Positions 1-7,720 of a DNA stretch of 64,000 nt are shown here, one piece after another. Made by a program: the position numbers and the translations under genes. Source of the DNA: Nitrososphaerota archaeon (GTDB lineage Archaea; Thermoproteota; Bathyarchaeia; Bathyarchaeales; Bathycorpusculaceae). Every line of letters begins with the position of its first letter. The stretch's first letter is position 1. The DNA is taken from NCBI GenBank assembly GCA_031274765.1, contig JAISPR010000010.1:1-64000 (forward strand), given 5' to 3'. The notes under the pieces are model-generated. The model worked only from the letters and a program-made list of their open reading frames with translations. It was not told where the DNA came from and did not search any database.

Positions 1-87
1 GAGGGCGTAGAGGCCATCTTGGTTTTACTAATTCACTATGCCCTGGTTAGCTATGATAAAACGCAAAAAATTCTAAGGATGTTTTGA
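1..87 (+). CDS. C-terminal end of an unidentified protein (partial at window edge)
   Basis: Frame 1 is open from the first base and reads 28 residues of mixed hydrophobic and polar sequence (begins EGVEAILVLLIHYALVSYD) before a TGA at 85-87. The residue composition looks like the last helix of a real protein rather than noise, but the gene's body lies outside the window. I do not recognise the family. Confidence 0.3.
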   Translation, partial: EGVEAILVLLIHYALVSYDKTQKILRMF

Positions 88-420
88 TATTTCCATATCT
101 AGGGGAACTATAGTTAATCATGTGGTAGAATTTGCACAAAAGCTGAACCGGTACTAAATGAAATTTCTTTGTAATTACACAAAGTAGAGGTTTTGAATTT
201 TGATGAAACAGGTTAGTGTGAATGTGAAAAAGCATTGGCTACACATGGTATCCAGTGTTCAAGTGATCTATGTTACTGTTCATTCTTAGTGTGGGTGGAG
301 GGGGTTGATGATGTGGGGGTTTGAGGGGGGTTTTTGGGGGTGGTGGTTTGTGATTGTTGGTGGATTTTTTTTAAGTATGGTATTGTTTGCATGTTCTTTA
401 TATGCGTATTTGTTGGGGGA

Positions 421-522
421 GACTGTCTAAAAACTAGATTTTTTGCGTCTTTGGTGTAAACGGACGGAGAAAATCGGTTCGTTTCTTGTTTTTCTGGGAT
501 TTGTGTTAGTTTTTGGACTGTC
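421..522 (+). repeat. MITE-1 copy a (102-bp inverted-repeat element)
   Basis: The element begins GACTGTCTAAAAACTAG and ends TTAGTTTTTGGACTGTC, so its ends are imperfect inverted repeats of about 16 bp. An almost identical copy sits 102 bp downstream, and further copies are at 3071, 3151, 48157 and 55365. It has no ORF of its own. The terminal sequence resembles ends of IS4/IS5-type elements, but no parent transposase was seen. Confidence 0.8.
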
Positions 523-624
523 TGGGGGGAGTTGTAGGTGGTATTGAGAATACGGGGCAGGGGGTTGGTTTTGATGGTTGCGTTTTTGCGTTGGCTTGAG
601 CGGGTGGTGGATCGTCACAGGGGA

Positions 625-726
625 GACTGTCTAAAAACTAGATTTTTTGTGTTTTTGGTGTAAACTGACGGAGAAAATCGGTTCTTTTCTTGTTTTTCTG
701 GGATTTGTGTTAGTTTTTGGACAGTC
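625..726 (+). repeat. MITE-1 copy b
   Basis: This is a second, near-identical and directly oriented copy of the 102-bp element at 421, with the same inverted ends (GACTGTC...GACAGTC). The close similarity to copy a suggests a recent duplication or insertion. Confidence 0.8.
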
Positions 727-1064
727 TTAGGGGGTGGGGTGGGGTTGTTGGATTGTACGGTTTTGGGGTTTTGGATGTGTATTTGCGTATTTTGGGGTTG
801 GGTTGGGGGCGAATTTTTTGGTGATTGGGCAGCGTATGTGCTCAGTGGTTAAGTGTTTGTTGGGTGGGTTGTGTTGTATTGGGTGGTTTGTGGTTTAGTG
901 TGGGTTTTTTGGTGTTGTTTGATAATAATTTGGTTGAGCGTGATATTTTGGTTGGTGAGGGTGGTGTAGAAGGTGTTGGGTGGTTTTTGTTTTGTTTTGG
1001 GTGTGTGGATTTTTGGTTGGATTGCTTGTATTGTTGGGGTGGCTATTGTGCTGGGGTGTTTTGT

Positions 1065-1559
1065 TTATGGTGTTATTTTGGGGGTTTTTGTTGGGTTGGT
1101 AACGTCTTTGTTTAGTGGTTCTCCGCACGACTGAATAGTTACAATAATATTAGCCGCCGTACCCTCACTAACCACCCTAAAATTCTCCAACGCATAACAA
1201 ATAGCCGCTACAATCAAAACCACCGCAAACATAGCCAACGCAATAGTCTGCATTAATCCAAACACACGGGTCATTGGTACCCCTAACTGTTGCCCAATAG
1301 TCCCCCCACCACTAGGCGGATCAGCTATCAACGGCAATTCAATAAGGTAAGAATATACGCCGTTGGGACCACCAATTATTATGTCAAACAGTGTAGACAT
1401 GATCGCAGGCGTGGCAAGATAAATAACAAGCATAGTAATAGTGAAAAAAGCTATCAAAATCCCCGCATCAACACCAAGCAACGTCCGCTTAGACTTCAAT
1501 CTACCCATTAATTCCTGAAATTTTTTATAGATACGATCACGCCAGAACGCTAACTTCAA
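1065..1559 (-). pseudogene. Truncated membrane protein, possibly TrbL/VirB6-like
   Basis: The ORF has a positively charged N-terminus and at least two membrane segments (about residues 28-50 and 103-122), with a Gly/Pro-rich loop between them. The segment GLMQTIALAMFAVVLIVAA followed by an ALENFRVVSEGTAAN stretch resembles archaeal multi-pass proteins loosely related to TrbL/VirB6 channel subunits; that assignment is an inference. After about residue 143 the sequence turns into low-complexity Lys/Thr/Pro encoded by the G/T-rich block, so the natural C-terminus appears to have been lost at about position 1130. Start is the ATG at 1557-1559. Confidence 0.45.
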
Positions 1560-1889
1560 CTGCTATCCCATAACAAAATAACCCCCCATTTTTAAAACAA
1601 GAAAAATACAAATTCAATCAAGGTTAGTTAACAAAAACATTTTTAAAAAATCAATATTTTATTTACTTAACCCAAGACATTCAAACTTTTTATTTCCAAA
1701 GAAAAACATCCAAAGTTTTGCATGGTCTCTTTACTCTTTGAATTTTTACTTTTCCATCAACCATGTTTTTTACAACTACATCGTTTTATGAGAACAAAGA
1801 AAACTGTCGACTTTAACCTTTTCATATTTTCCCACCACACTCAAAAAGCTACAACTAAAATTAGAACAAAACTTTTTTACAACACCAAA

Positions 1890-2336
1890 TCAGTTAGAAG
1901 TAACATTTATCGCTATGTCAATCTCTTGTGTTTGAACGTTCTCTCCCCAAAAAGTAAACTTTGCATAATAGCTTCCTGGCTTAACGGTATCTTCTGCGCT
2001 TATATTTAAGCCATAATGACCTGCATCACCGGGAAGGATAAGTCCAAATGCAAGTTCCCTTGTCTGAGTTTGTAACGAATTTTCAATGAACCCCTCTGGG
2101 AGATCAAGTTGACCATAAACCCCTTTTGCTATTGGCCTAAACCCCGCAATATTTCTTAATGAGATGGTAAATTGTGTGCTTTCTCCTTGTTGCAAGCTTA
2201 CGGGTTGCTGTGTATCTATGGTGGCAGAGTTAATTTCTGCTTGAAGAGTTGCTGGAGCAAAATAAAGAAACCAAACAAGCATAACACTTATAGCTGCTAT
2301 CACTATAAATGAACTGATTAGTATTTTTTGCTTCAT
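1890..2336 (-). CDS. Small secreted or membrane-anchored beta-domain protein
   Basis: The ATG at 2334-2336 (residue 12 of the track ORF) is preceded by GGTGG and starts a typical N-terminus, MKQKILIS followed by a membrane segment of about 20 residues. The remainder (about 115 residues) lies outside the membrane and is rich in beta-forming residues with an NIAGF...PIAKGVYG-type strand pattern, like CARDB/NPCBM-associated additive domains of archaeal surface proteins. Family and function are not identified. It stands alone, on the minus strand, beside a broken surface-protein gene. Confidence 0.6.
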   Translation of the reverse strand: MKQKILISSFIVIAAISVMLVWFLYFAPATLQAEINSATIDTQQPVSLQQGESTQFTISLRNIAGFRPIAKGVYGQLDLPEGFIENSLQTQTRELAFGLILPGDAGHYGLNISAEDTVKPGSYYAKFTFWGENVQTQEIDIAINVTSN

Positions 2337-2432
2337 CTTTAACCACCCGTGTTGCAAATATATTCGCACTTACATAGTCTAATGTTTGTAATGCAGATTT
2401 AATGCTAATATAGTTCAGTTAGCCCTCTTATT

Positions 2433-2567
2433 TTATTGTTTTGCTCGTATCATGTATAGTATAAAGCTGACAATTATAGCAACTACTATAATTGCCCCAA
2501 GATACACGGTTGCTTGATTGATGGGGATTTCCCATTTAGGCGCAGAGTAGGATTGAACAGAAACAAA
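2433..2567 (-). pseudogene. Remnant C-terminus of a cell-surface protein
   Basis: On the minus strand an open stretch encodes a short polar segment and a C-terminal membrane helix (TVYLGAIIVVAIIVSFILY) with a basic tail before TAA. This is the usual C-terminal anchor of archaeal surface proteins, and the large protein at 58385 has the same arrangement. The frame closes upstream at 2568-2570 and the IS630 element begins at 2718, so only the anchor of a disrupted gene remains. Confidence 0.5.
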
Positions 2568-3016
2568 CTATGTATGTGGTTTTAGGAAAAGATGCAAAAA
2601 CAGTTGGATAATTTGTTTTGGTTAACGAATTTATATAATCGGGACAATGCCCTTTTTAAGCTAAGCCGCTGCCCTTCTAAAGGGCCGCGGCCATCAAAAT
2701 CCACATCAAAGCCATCCTATAGCAACTTGATTTTACATTAATAGTCAATATATTTCGATTGTACGACCCATTAAAGAACATTAACCAATGTGAAAACAAC
2801 AAACAATAAAACAAAAAAAACACCATCTCAACAATACAACACAAAGAAAAACACCACCAACAACCACAGAACACAACATAAACATAAACACAATGACAAA
2901 ACATCCCAAAACCAAACCACACAAAAACCCCAAAAAACCACCAAACCACCACATACAACAACAAATAAAAGCACACCACCTACAGCATTAAACCCCTATT
3001 CTAACTTTTTACTTAC

Positions 3017-3075
3017 ACCCGACAATTTGACCTAAAACAACCAAAAACCAAATCATACTAAAAAACATCCAAAAC
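3017..3075 (-). repeat. MITE-2 fragment
   Basis: The stretch starting GACAATTTGACCTAAAACAA matches the left part of the 159-bp element at 50627 (GGCAGTTTGACCCAACACAG...), then stops where a MITE-1 fragment begins. Only about 60 bp survive. Confidence 0.55.
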
Positions 3076-3142
3076 AAGAAAAGAACCGATTTTCTCCGCC
3101 CGTTTACACCAAAAACACAAAAAATCTAGTTTTTAGACAGTC
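3071..3142 (-). repeat. MITE-1 copy c (inverted, partial)
   Basis: This is the reverse complement of the MITE-1 sequence from its centre to one end, finishing CTAGTTTTTAGACAGTC. The other end is missing and is replaced by the MITE-2 fragment, which implies recombination or nested insertion. Confidence 0.7.
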
Positions 3143-3150
3143 TCCCCCAA

Positions 3151-3246
3151 ACTACCCAAAAACTAACAAAAATCCCAGAAAAACCAGAAAAACCAATTCC
3201 CCACCCATTACCACCAAAACACAAAAAATCTATTTTTTAAACAACC
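3151..3246 (-). repeat. MITE-1 copy d (inverted, diverged)
   Basis: A second inverted MITE-1-like stretch follows copy c after only a few bases. It keeps the order of recognisable blocks (CAAAAACTAAC, ATCCCAGAAAAAC, ACACAAAAAATCTA) but has many differences, so it is an older copy. Confidence 0.55.
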
Positions 3247-3326
3247 ACCCACCCCAAAAACAAAAAAAAACAAAACCAAAACACACCAACCCAAACATAC
3301 CCCTACAGAACCATAACAACATGAAA

Positions 3327-4258
3327 TCACATTAACCCATAACCATCATGCTTAAACCAACCACAAATATCCCCAAACGTAACCGCCCCAAGCGCCACCC
3401 CAAGCGCCACCTACAACTCCCCCAAAGACCACACCTTAAGCTTACGCAAAAGCGCCTTCAACTTCGACCACAACAACAAAAGAGGATTCAAATCCGACAA
3501 ATAAACAGGCAAAAACCAAACAAACGCCCCACACTCAAAAATAGGATCCAAAACCCCCGCCACCTTATGCGAAGACAAACTATCCAACAACACCACATCC
3601 CCCACCCTCAACGCAGGAGCCAAAACATACTTCACCCAAAGACCAAAAATATCCCCATTCAAAGCCCCCTCAAACGACACTGATGCCTCCACCCCTGACA
3701 ACCGCACGGCTGAGAGAACAGTGATGCGCTCAAAGCGTGCATCAGGCACATAATCCTCCACCCGAGCATTTTTTTCTCCCCACCCATAGAGGCGCGTCAT
3801 AGCGGTATTGACCCCGCACTCATCGATGAAAACAAGTTGTTCTATTTCTAGGGTTTTTTGTATTTCGCGTCATTTGGCGCGTTCTTTGATGACATCGGGT
3901 CGTTTTTGGTCGTTTGCATGGTGAGTCTTTTTTTAAAAGTTAAATCCATTTTTTTAAGATGCCGTGAAAGGCCACTTTCAGTTAAATCTAGGGCTAATTC
4001 ATCTATTAGTTCTAGGAGGGTTATGTCTGGGGTTTGGTGTATTTTGGTTTTTATGTCTTCTTCTTGTTTTTGGGTGAGGGTGTTTTTTCTGCCTTTGTAG
4101 GGTGTGGGTAGGTAGGTTCGGGTTGTTTTGAATTTGTGCCATATTTTATCGATTGTGCTTATGCTTACGTTGAGCCGTTGGGCTATTGTGTGGCGTTTTT
4201 CTTTGCGTTGCATTGCTGAGATGATGTTTTCTCTTGTTTTGTTGTCTGTTGCTCTCAA
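3327..4258 (-). pseudogene. IS630-family transposase, frameshifted and with nonsense codons
   Basis: The first part (4258 to about 3930) encodes an N-terminal helix-turn-helix (REN...QRLNVSISTIDKIWHKF) and a linker. At a run of seven A residues on the coding strand the frame must move by -1 to continue KKTHHAND...RPDVIKERAK, where a TGA replaces the expected Trp, then EQLVFIDECGVNT with the DDE aspartate, LDSLSSHK (normally DNLSSHK) and DLNPLLLLWSKLK. A TAG follows EL at 3411, and the expected C-terminus (FGDICGWFKHDGY) continues in frame to 3327. IS630 transposases often use a slippery A-run, so the shift itself may be natural; the two stop codons and loss of the usual D before NLSSH are decay. 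Confidence 0.85.
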
Positions 4259-4746
4259 CTATTTAGCCTCTTTAAATAAAGTGTGCAATCGCAATATATA
4301 AACTATTAATGTAAAATCAAGTTGCTATAATAGTAAACCAAAAATGGGAACACTTCAAAACCACAACCCCCAATCTCTCAGAATACAAAATCAACAAAAT
4401 CGAAAAAATGCTCCACTGCAGAGACCCCAAACAGGGTTTCCTAACCTATTGATTAGGCAGTTTGGGTGGTGATGTCTGTATTAATAAGATAATCCCAAAA
4501 TCAGACTGCGCAAAAAGTCAAAACAACATCACTAAACACTACCGACAGCGTATAGCCCTCACCTATTGCTGTATGTAGTGGCTTTGATGAATTTTATTGG
4601 AGTTTTTGCACAGTCTGAAATACGAAATAATTTCCGAAAAAGACACGAATTTCGAGAATTTAGGAAAATAACTATTAAAAGATGAAAATGGGGGATTAGA
4701 CGATGTGGTTTGTGGTGTGATTGTTTTAGTTTGGGCGATTTGGTTT
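4259..4746. other. Intergenic DNA containing an IS630 end and MITE-4
   Basis: The stretch holds the right inverted end of the IS630 element (to 4329) and the MITE-4 copy at 4501-4618. From 4330 to 4500 I see no gene or recognisable site. Confidence 0.6.
4501..4618 (+). repeat. MITE-4 copy a (118-bp inverted-repeat element)
   Basis: It starts TCAGACTGCGCAAAAAGTC and ends GAGTTTTTGCACAGTCTGA, giving nearly perfect 19-bp inverted ends. Related copies are at 38729, 55107 and 61843. The left half is A/C-rich and the right half G/T-rich. Confidence 0.8.
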
Positions 4747-5934
4747 TTATTCTCCCTGTTCTTCGGTGGGTAGCCCAAATCTGTATAGGTAGTCTCTTGC
4801 AAAGCGGGGGTTGTATGCTAAGAGTTCTTTGCTTCGTAGTAAACGTCGTTCGAGGCGGTCAAGGGCAACTTTAAATGTGGGTTCTACGCCCCAGCCTTCG
4901 CTGGCTGCAAAAAAGCTGCCTTTTGTTGTTCGGAACTGGAGTCGGCAGTGAACCATCGGGGTGCCGCGCATGTTGGTGCCTCGGTGGGTTTTCATATATA
5001 CAAATAGTGAACCTTGTTGGAACGCTTCTTGGAAGTGGTGGGCAAACGAGTCGAATTCCATCATCATAAATTCTTGTTGTTCAGGATTGATTTCTATGTC
5101 TTTGATGCTAAATTGGATGGTTAGACGGCGTTCGATTATTTCCATTTGGCTAATGGGTTCTAAGAAATCAAGTTTGGTGATGACCCCTACTAAATGTTCT
5201 CCATCGACTACGCAAAGACATGATATGTCATGATAGTGCATTAGTGCTTCGCAGTTGTGGAGTGATTTTTTGGGGTCAACAGTGATGACGGGTTTGCTCA
5301 TGATGCCTTTGGCTGCAATGCCCAGGGTGTCTATGCGATCGCCTGCGAAATCGTTGCTTCCCATGCGTTTGGGTGGGAAGTAGAGGTTTTCAAAAATATC
5401 TTGGATGCTAATCATTCCTGCAAGTTTGCCTCGTTCCATGATGGGCACATGAGACATGCCAAATTCTCGCATCAATCCCAAGACTGCGCCTACACTACGG
5501 TTCACTTCAACGGTATGTGGTGCCCGGGTCATAACTGAGTCTACAGGAGCATTTCCCCAAGGAGCTTCAGCGACTGCGTGAATCACGGCTTCATCGGTGA
5601 CAAAGCCGACGAGGTTATCTTTGTCAAACACTGGTAGCTGGCGTACTCCACTACCAATCATCAATTTTGCCACTCGACTCAGCGTTTCATCTAAGCCAAC
5701 GGTGGGTGCGGAGGTCATTAAATTCTTAACTTTATGTCTGCTCAAATCTAGGCGGCTTCGTAGAACTGAGCGTCGACTCACCATTCCCATATAATTTTTT
5801 TGGTCATCTAAAACTGCCAATACGGGGGGCATATCTTTTTTGAACCCCTCTAGACATTTTGATGCAGTATCATTCTCTAAGACGGCGTTAAATTGTTTTG
5901 AATAAATATCTTTAACCCTATTAGGTAATGCCAT
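4747..5934 (-). CDS. Four-CBS-domain protein with a C-terminal HPF-like domain
   Basis: Four CBS repeats (two Bateman modules) fill about residues 5-260; recognisable cores include VKNLMTSAPTVGLDETL, VDSVMTRAPHTVEVNRSV and AKGIMSKPVITVDPKKSL. CBS pairs generally bind adenosyl nucleotides. The last 130 residues (from ERRLTIQFSIKDIEIN) resemble the ribosome-hibernation (HPF/S30AE) fold, with a beta-strand pattern and basic helices at the end. Together this suggests a nucleotide-sensing ribosome-binding factor; CBS-containing hibernation factors have been described in archaea, but this link is an inference. I chose the ATG at 5932-5934 over the GTG three codons upstream because GTGAT precedes it at a good distance. 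Confidence 0.8.
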   Translation of the reverse strand: MALPNRVKDIYSKQFNAVLENDTASKCLEGFKKDMPPVLAVLDDQKNYMGMVSRRSVLRSRLDLSRHKVKNLMTSAPTVGLDETLSRVAKLMIGSGVRQLPVFDKDNLVGFVTDEAVIHAVAEAPWGNAPVDSVMTRAPHTVEVNRSVGAVLGLMREFGMSHVPIMERGKLAGMISIQDIFENLYFPPKRMGSNDFAGDRIDTLGIAAKGIMSKPVITVDPKKSLHNCEALMHYHDISCLCVVDGEHLVGVITKLDFLEPISQMEIIERRLTIQFSIKDIEINPEQQEFMMMEFDSFAHHFQEAFQQGSLFVYMKTHRGTNMRGTPMVHCRLQFRTTKGSFFAASEGWGVEPTFKVALDRLERRLLRSKELLAYNPRFARDYLYRFGLPTEEQGE

Positions 5935-5965
5935 GAGAATCACTGCAAAAATTAAGGCATAAGTT

Positions 5966-5976
5966 GAATTTAAATG
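5966..5976 (-). promoter_or_regulatory. TATA-like box for the CBS/HPF gene
   Basis: The self-complementary A/T core ATTTAAAT lies about 35 bp upstream of the chosen start on the minus strand, the usual archaeal spacing for a short leader. Confidence 0.4.
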
Positions 5977-6208
5977 TTGTAACCTGTTGTGCGGCAGATC
6001 AAGCGGTAAATACCTTAAATATCTGCCTATGTGTTGTTAATAATGCAAAAAACTATGGATTAAGCATTCAGTAATTCAAGCCATGTGTGTTCTATTAAAA
6101 AGTCGAGTGTGTTCTATGTCAAACAACATTTTAAACCAATAAAAAATTTGACAAAATACAGAAAAATCACAAGAATTCTAAATAAAACTAGAACAATAAA
6201 TCCTTATA

Positions 6209-6219
6209 CTTTAAATAAA
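6209..6219 (+). promoter_or_regulatory. TATA-like box upstream of the 6322 gene
   Basis: CTTTAAATAAAG is a good archaeal TATA match. Transcription would start near 6235, just before the palindrome at 6241. Confidence 0.4.
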
Positions 6220-6240
6220 GCTCTGAATTCAACTTATAGT

Positions 6241-6256
6241 TGAGGCTTAAGCCTCA
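6241..6256. promoter_or_regulatory. Perfect 16-bp palindrome, candidate operator
   Basis: TGAGGCTTAAGCCTCA is a perfect palindrome. It sits about 30 bp after the TATA-like box and 65 bp before the 6322 start, where a repressor dimer would block transcription. A hairpin in the leader RNA is the alternative. Confidence 0.45.
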
Positions 6257-6321
6257 CGCTTGTTTTTGTTAGCTTAACCAAGTTTTCGATCCACTTCTAA
6301 CATGAAGGGAATTATTTACCT

Positions 6322-6702
6322 ATGGCTCTAAAACAAAAAGAACTCGTTGACGAGTTAAAAATTGAATGGAAACGCCTTTGGAAAGAGCGGGTTGACGATA
6401 AAATCCGTGCCGAAGGGGTAGCTATTGATGATTATAGCTCTCTTTTCATTGATAAAGGCACTATAATTCATGCAACCCGCGATTTCAAAGCGCTCAATTT
6501 TAAAGATATTCTCAAACAACATGAAATCTCTGACCCTGAGCGCTATATCCCCCCTGATCCACATGTGGGTGGCTGGAACAAATTTGTCAAAGAGAACATA
6601 ACAAAGCCTCAGAATAAAAAAGTTGAAGTACACTACAGTAATCCGATTCCCATTGTAAAGCCGTCTCAGAAGAAGCATGGCCGCGGGTGGCTACATATTT
6701 GA
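6322..6702 (+). CDS. Conserved-looking small protein of unknown function
   Basis: This 126-residue protein is soluble, charged and helical at the N-terminus (KELVDELKIEWKRLWKERV), followed by a mixed central part and a basic Pro/Lys-rich tail ending HGRGWLHI. The ORF has good codon structure, its own TATA-like box and a palindromic leader. I do not recognise a domain. It lies 18 bp before a winged-helix gene and may be co-transcribed with it. Confidence 0.65.
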   Translation: MALKQKELVDELKIEWKRLWKERVDDKIRAEGVAIDDYSSLFIDKGTIIHATRDFKALNFKDILKQHEISDPERYIPPDPHVGGWNKFVKENITKPQNKKVEVHYSNPIPIVKPSQKKHGRGWLHI

Positions 6703-6729
6703 GGTTTAGGAAAAATTGGGGTGATTTGT

Positions 6730-7137
6730 TTGGTTAATTATCGGGATAGGGTAGATATAATTGCTGATATCTTAAATGTGGTCAGTCATGAAGCTAAAAA
6801 AACCCAAATAATGTATCAAGCTAATCTAAGTTACAAAATTTTACAACGCTATTTAAATGAGCTTATTGAAGCCTCTCTTATTAAATTTGAAACTGACCAA
6901 CAGCTTTATCAGCTAACCAATAAAGGTCAAAACTATCTGGATGCCTACAAAGAATATGCTCGCTATAGCAAAAGTATGGAGAAACGACTCAACGAATTCA
7001 CCACAAAACGAAAAATTCTCGAAGAAATCTGTCCCTCTAAGAACTATTTTTCCAATCCATTACAAAATAATACCTCCCACCCAAAAACATCCATAAACCC
7101 CAAACGGAGAATACCCTTTGAGTTTCCAACACAATAA
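6730..7137 (+). CDS. Winged-helix DNA-binding protein
   Basis: The N-terminal 75 residues match the small winged-helix regulators common in archaea: RDRVDIIADILNVV, then a recognition-helix region (NLSYKILQRYLNELIEASLI) and a wing ending LTNKGQNYLDAY. A charged helix (about residues 85-110) and a disordered Pro/Asn-rich tail follow. I prefer the TTG at 6730 because GGGGTGAT lies just upstream; the track's GTG at 6721 is the alternative. Target genes are unknown, though it overlaps the DUF1616 gene and is at the head of the glycan locus. Confidence 0.75.
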   Translation: MVNYRDRVDIIADILNVVSHEAKKTQIMYQANLSYKILQRYLNELIEASLIKFETDQQLYQLTNKGQNYLDAYKEYARYSKSMEKRLNEFTTKRKILEEICPSKNYFSNPLQNNTSHPKTSINPKRRIPFEFPTQ

Positions 7138-7699
7138 ACTCCTCCTCTTACTCATAGTCGCCATCATTGGCTTATTTGTTGCATCTCCATTTTTGCATCA
7201 ACTCACAGTTGCACCCCAAAGTGAGTACTTTACCGAGATGGCCCTCCTGGATTCAAATCATACAACCACCCTGTATCCCTCAAACATCACCTCAGACAAA
7301 CACTATCCCCTATACATAGAACTCACCAACCACATAGGACACACCGCCGACTACACAGTTGAGGTAAAATTTCGCGATATCAACCAATCCGGACCCAACA
7401 GTTTCAATCACACAAGCAGCACACTCCCCCCACTTGAGAACTATAAACTATCTGCTGACAATAACCAAACCGTCAAATTACCCCTGGATATATCGTTTCA
7501 ATTCAACACCAAAGGATACGTGAATTCCCTAACAATCAATGGTAAAACACACAACATCAGTCGACAATTAACTTTCAATACCCAAAGAAATAACTATTAT
7601 GGCAATTTATTTTTTGAACTATGGATTTATAATCAAACAACCAACACCTTACAATACCATGAACGGTATCTGAGTTTATGGCTTAGATTAAATACTTAA
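7118..7699 (+). CDS. DUF1616-type membrane-anchored protein
   Basis: A TTG start inside the end of the previous gene (20-bp overlap) begins a short N-terminus with one membrane helix (LLLLLIVAIIGLFVASPFL). The external part starts YFTEMALLDSNHTTTLYPSNIT and contains SDKHYPLYIELTNHIGHTADYTVEV, the pattern of the archaeal DUF1616 beta-sandwich. Many Asn-X-Ser/Thr sequons are present, consistent with a glycosylated outer-surface protein. The position at the head of the glycan genes suggests a role in envelope glycan assembly, which is inferred. Confidence 0.7.
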   Translation: MSFQHNKLLLLLIVAIIGLFVASPFLHQLTVAPQSEYFTEMALLDSNHTTTLYPSNITSDKHYPLYIELTNHIGHTADYTVEVKFRDINQSGPNSFNHTSSTLPPLENYKLSADNNQTVKLPLDISFQFNTKGYVNSLTINGKTHNISRQLTFNTQRNNYYGNLFFELWIYNQTTNTLQYHERYLSLWLRLNT

Positions 7700-7720
7700 A
7701 TTTGTTATGGAGGTTTCATT

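Larger units (their letters stand above)
88..1064. other. Accessory DNA without a convincing gene, strongly G/T-rich on the + strand
   Basis: No ORF here looks like a protein; the reading frames give low-complexity G/V/F/W-rich peptides because the + strand is almost only G and T (53 of 60 bases in line 841-900). It contains two copies of a 102-bp inverted-repeat element (listed separately). The rest may be an unrecognisably decayed insertion sequence. Confidence 0.6.
2718..4329 (-). mobile_element. IS630-family insertion sequence, inactive, with long terminal inverted repeats
   Basis: The left end TATAGCAACTTGATTTTACA at 2718 is matched in inverted orientation at the right end (TGTAAAATCAAGTTGCTATA, ending 4329). 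Similarity continues inward for about 50 bp. TA at the tips fits the TA target preference of IS630/Tc1-mariner elements. The interior holds a broken minus-strand transposase at 3327-4258. Between the left end and the transposase lie about 600 bp of A/C-rich DNA containing fragments of two other small repeats, so later insertions have accumulated here. Confidence 0.8.

Noticed and set aside
421-726. CRISPR-like array
   Set aside because: Two 102-bp direct repeats with a 102-bp spacer have inverted ends and recur singly elsewhere; repeat length is far too great for CRISPR and no cas gene is present.
825-1115. 96-residue + strand ORF rich in Gly, Val, Phe, Trp and Cys
   Set aside because: The peptide is what G/T-only DNA codes for in any frame; no domain, ribosome site or conserved pattern is seen.
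2677-3035. ORFs of 100 and 81 residues on both strands
   Set aside because: They are low-complexity translations of A/C-rich DNA within the IS630 element.
3848-4258. Stand-alone HTH regulator gene
   Set aside because: It is the N-terminal part of the IS630 transposase; the catalytic part follows in the -1 frame.
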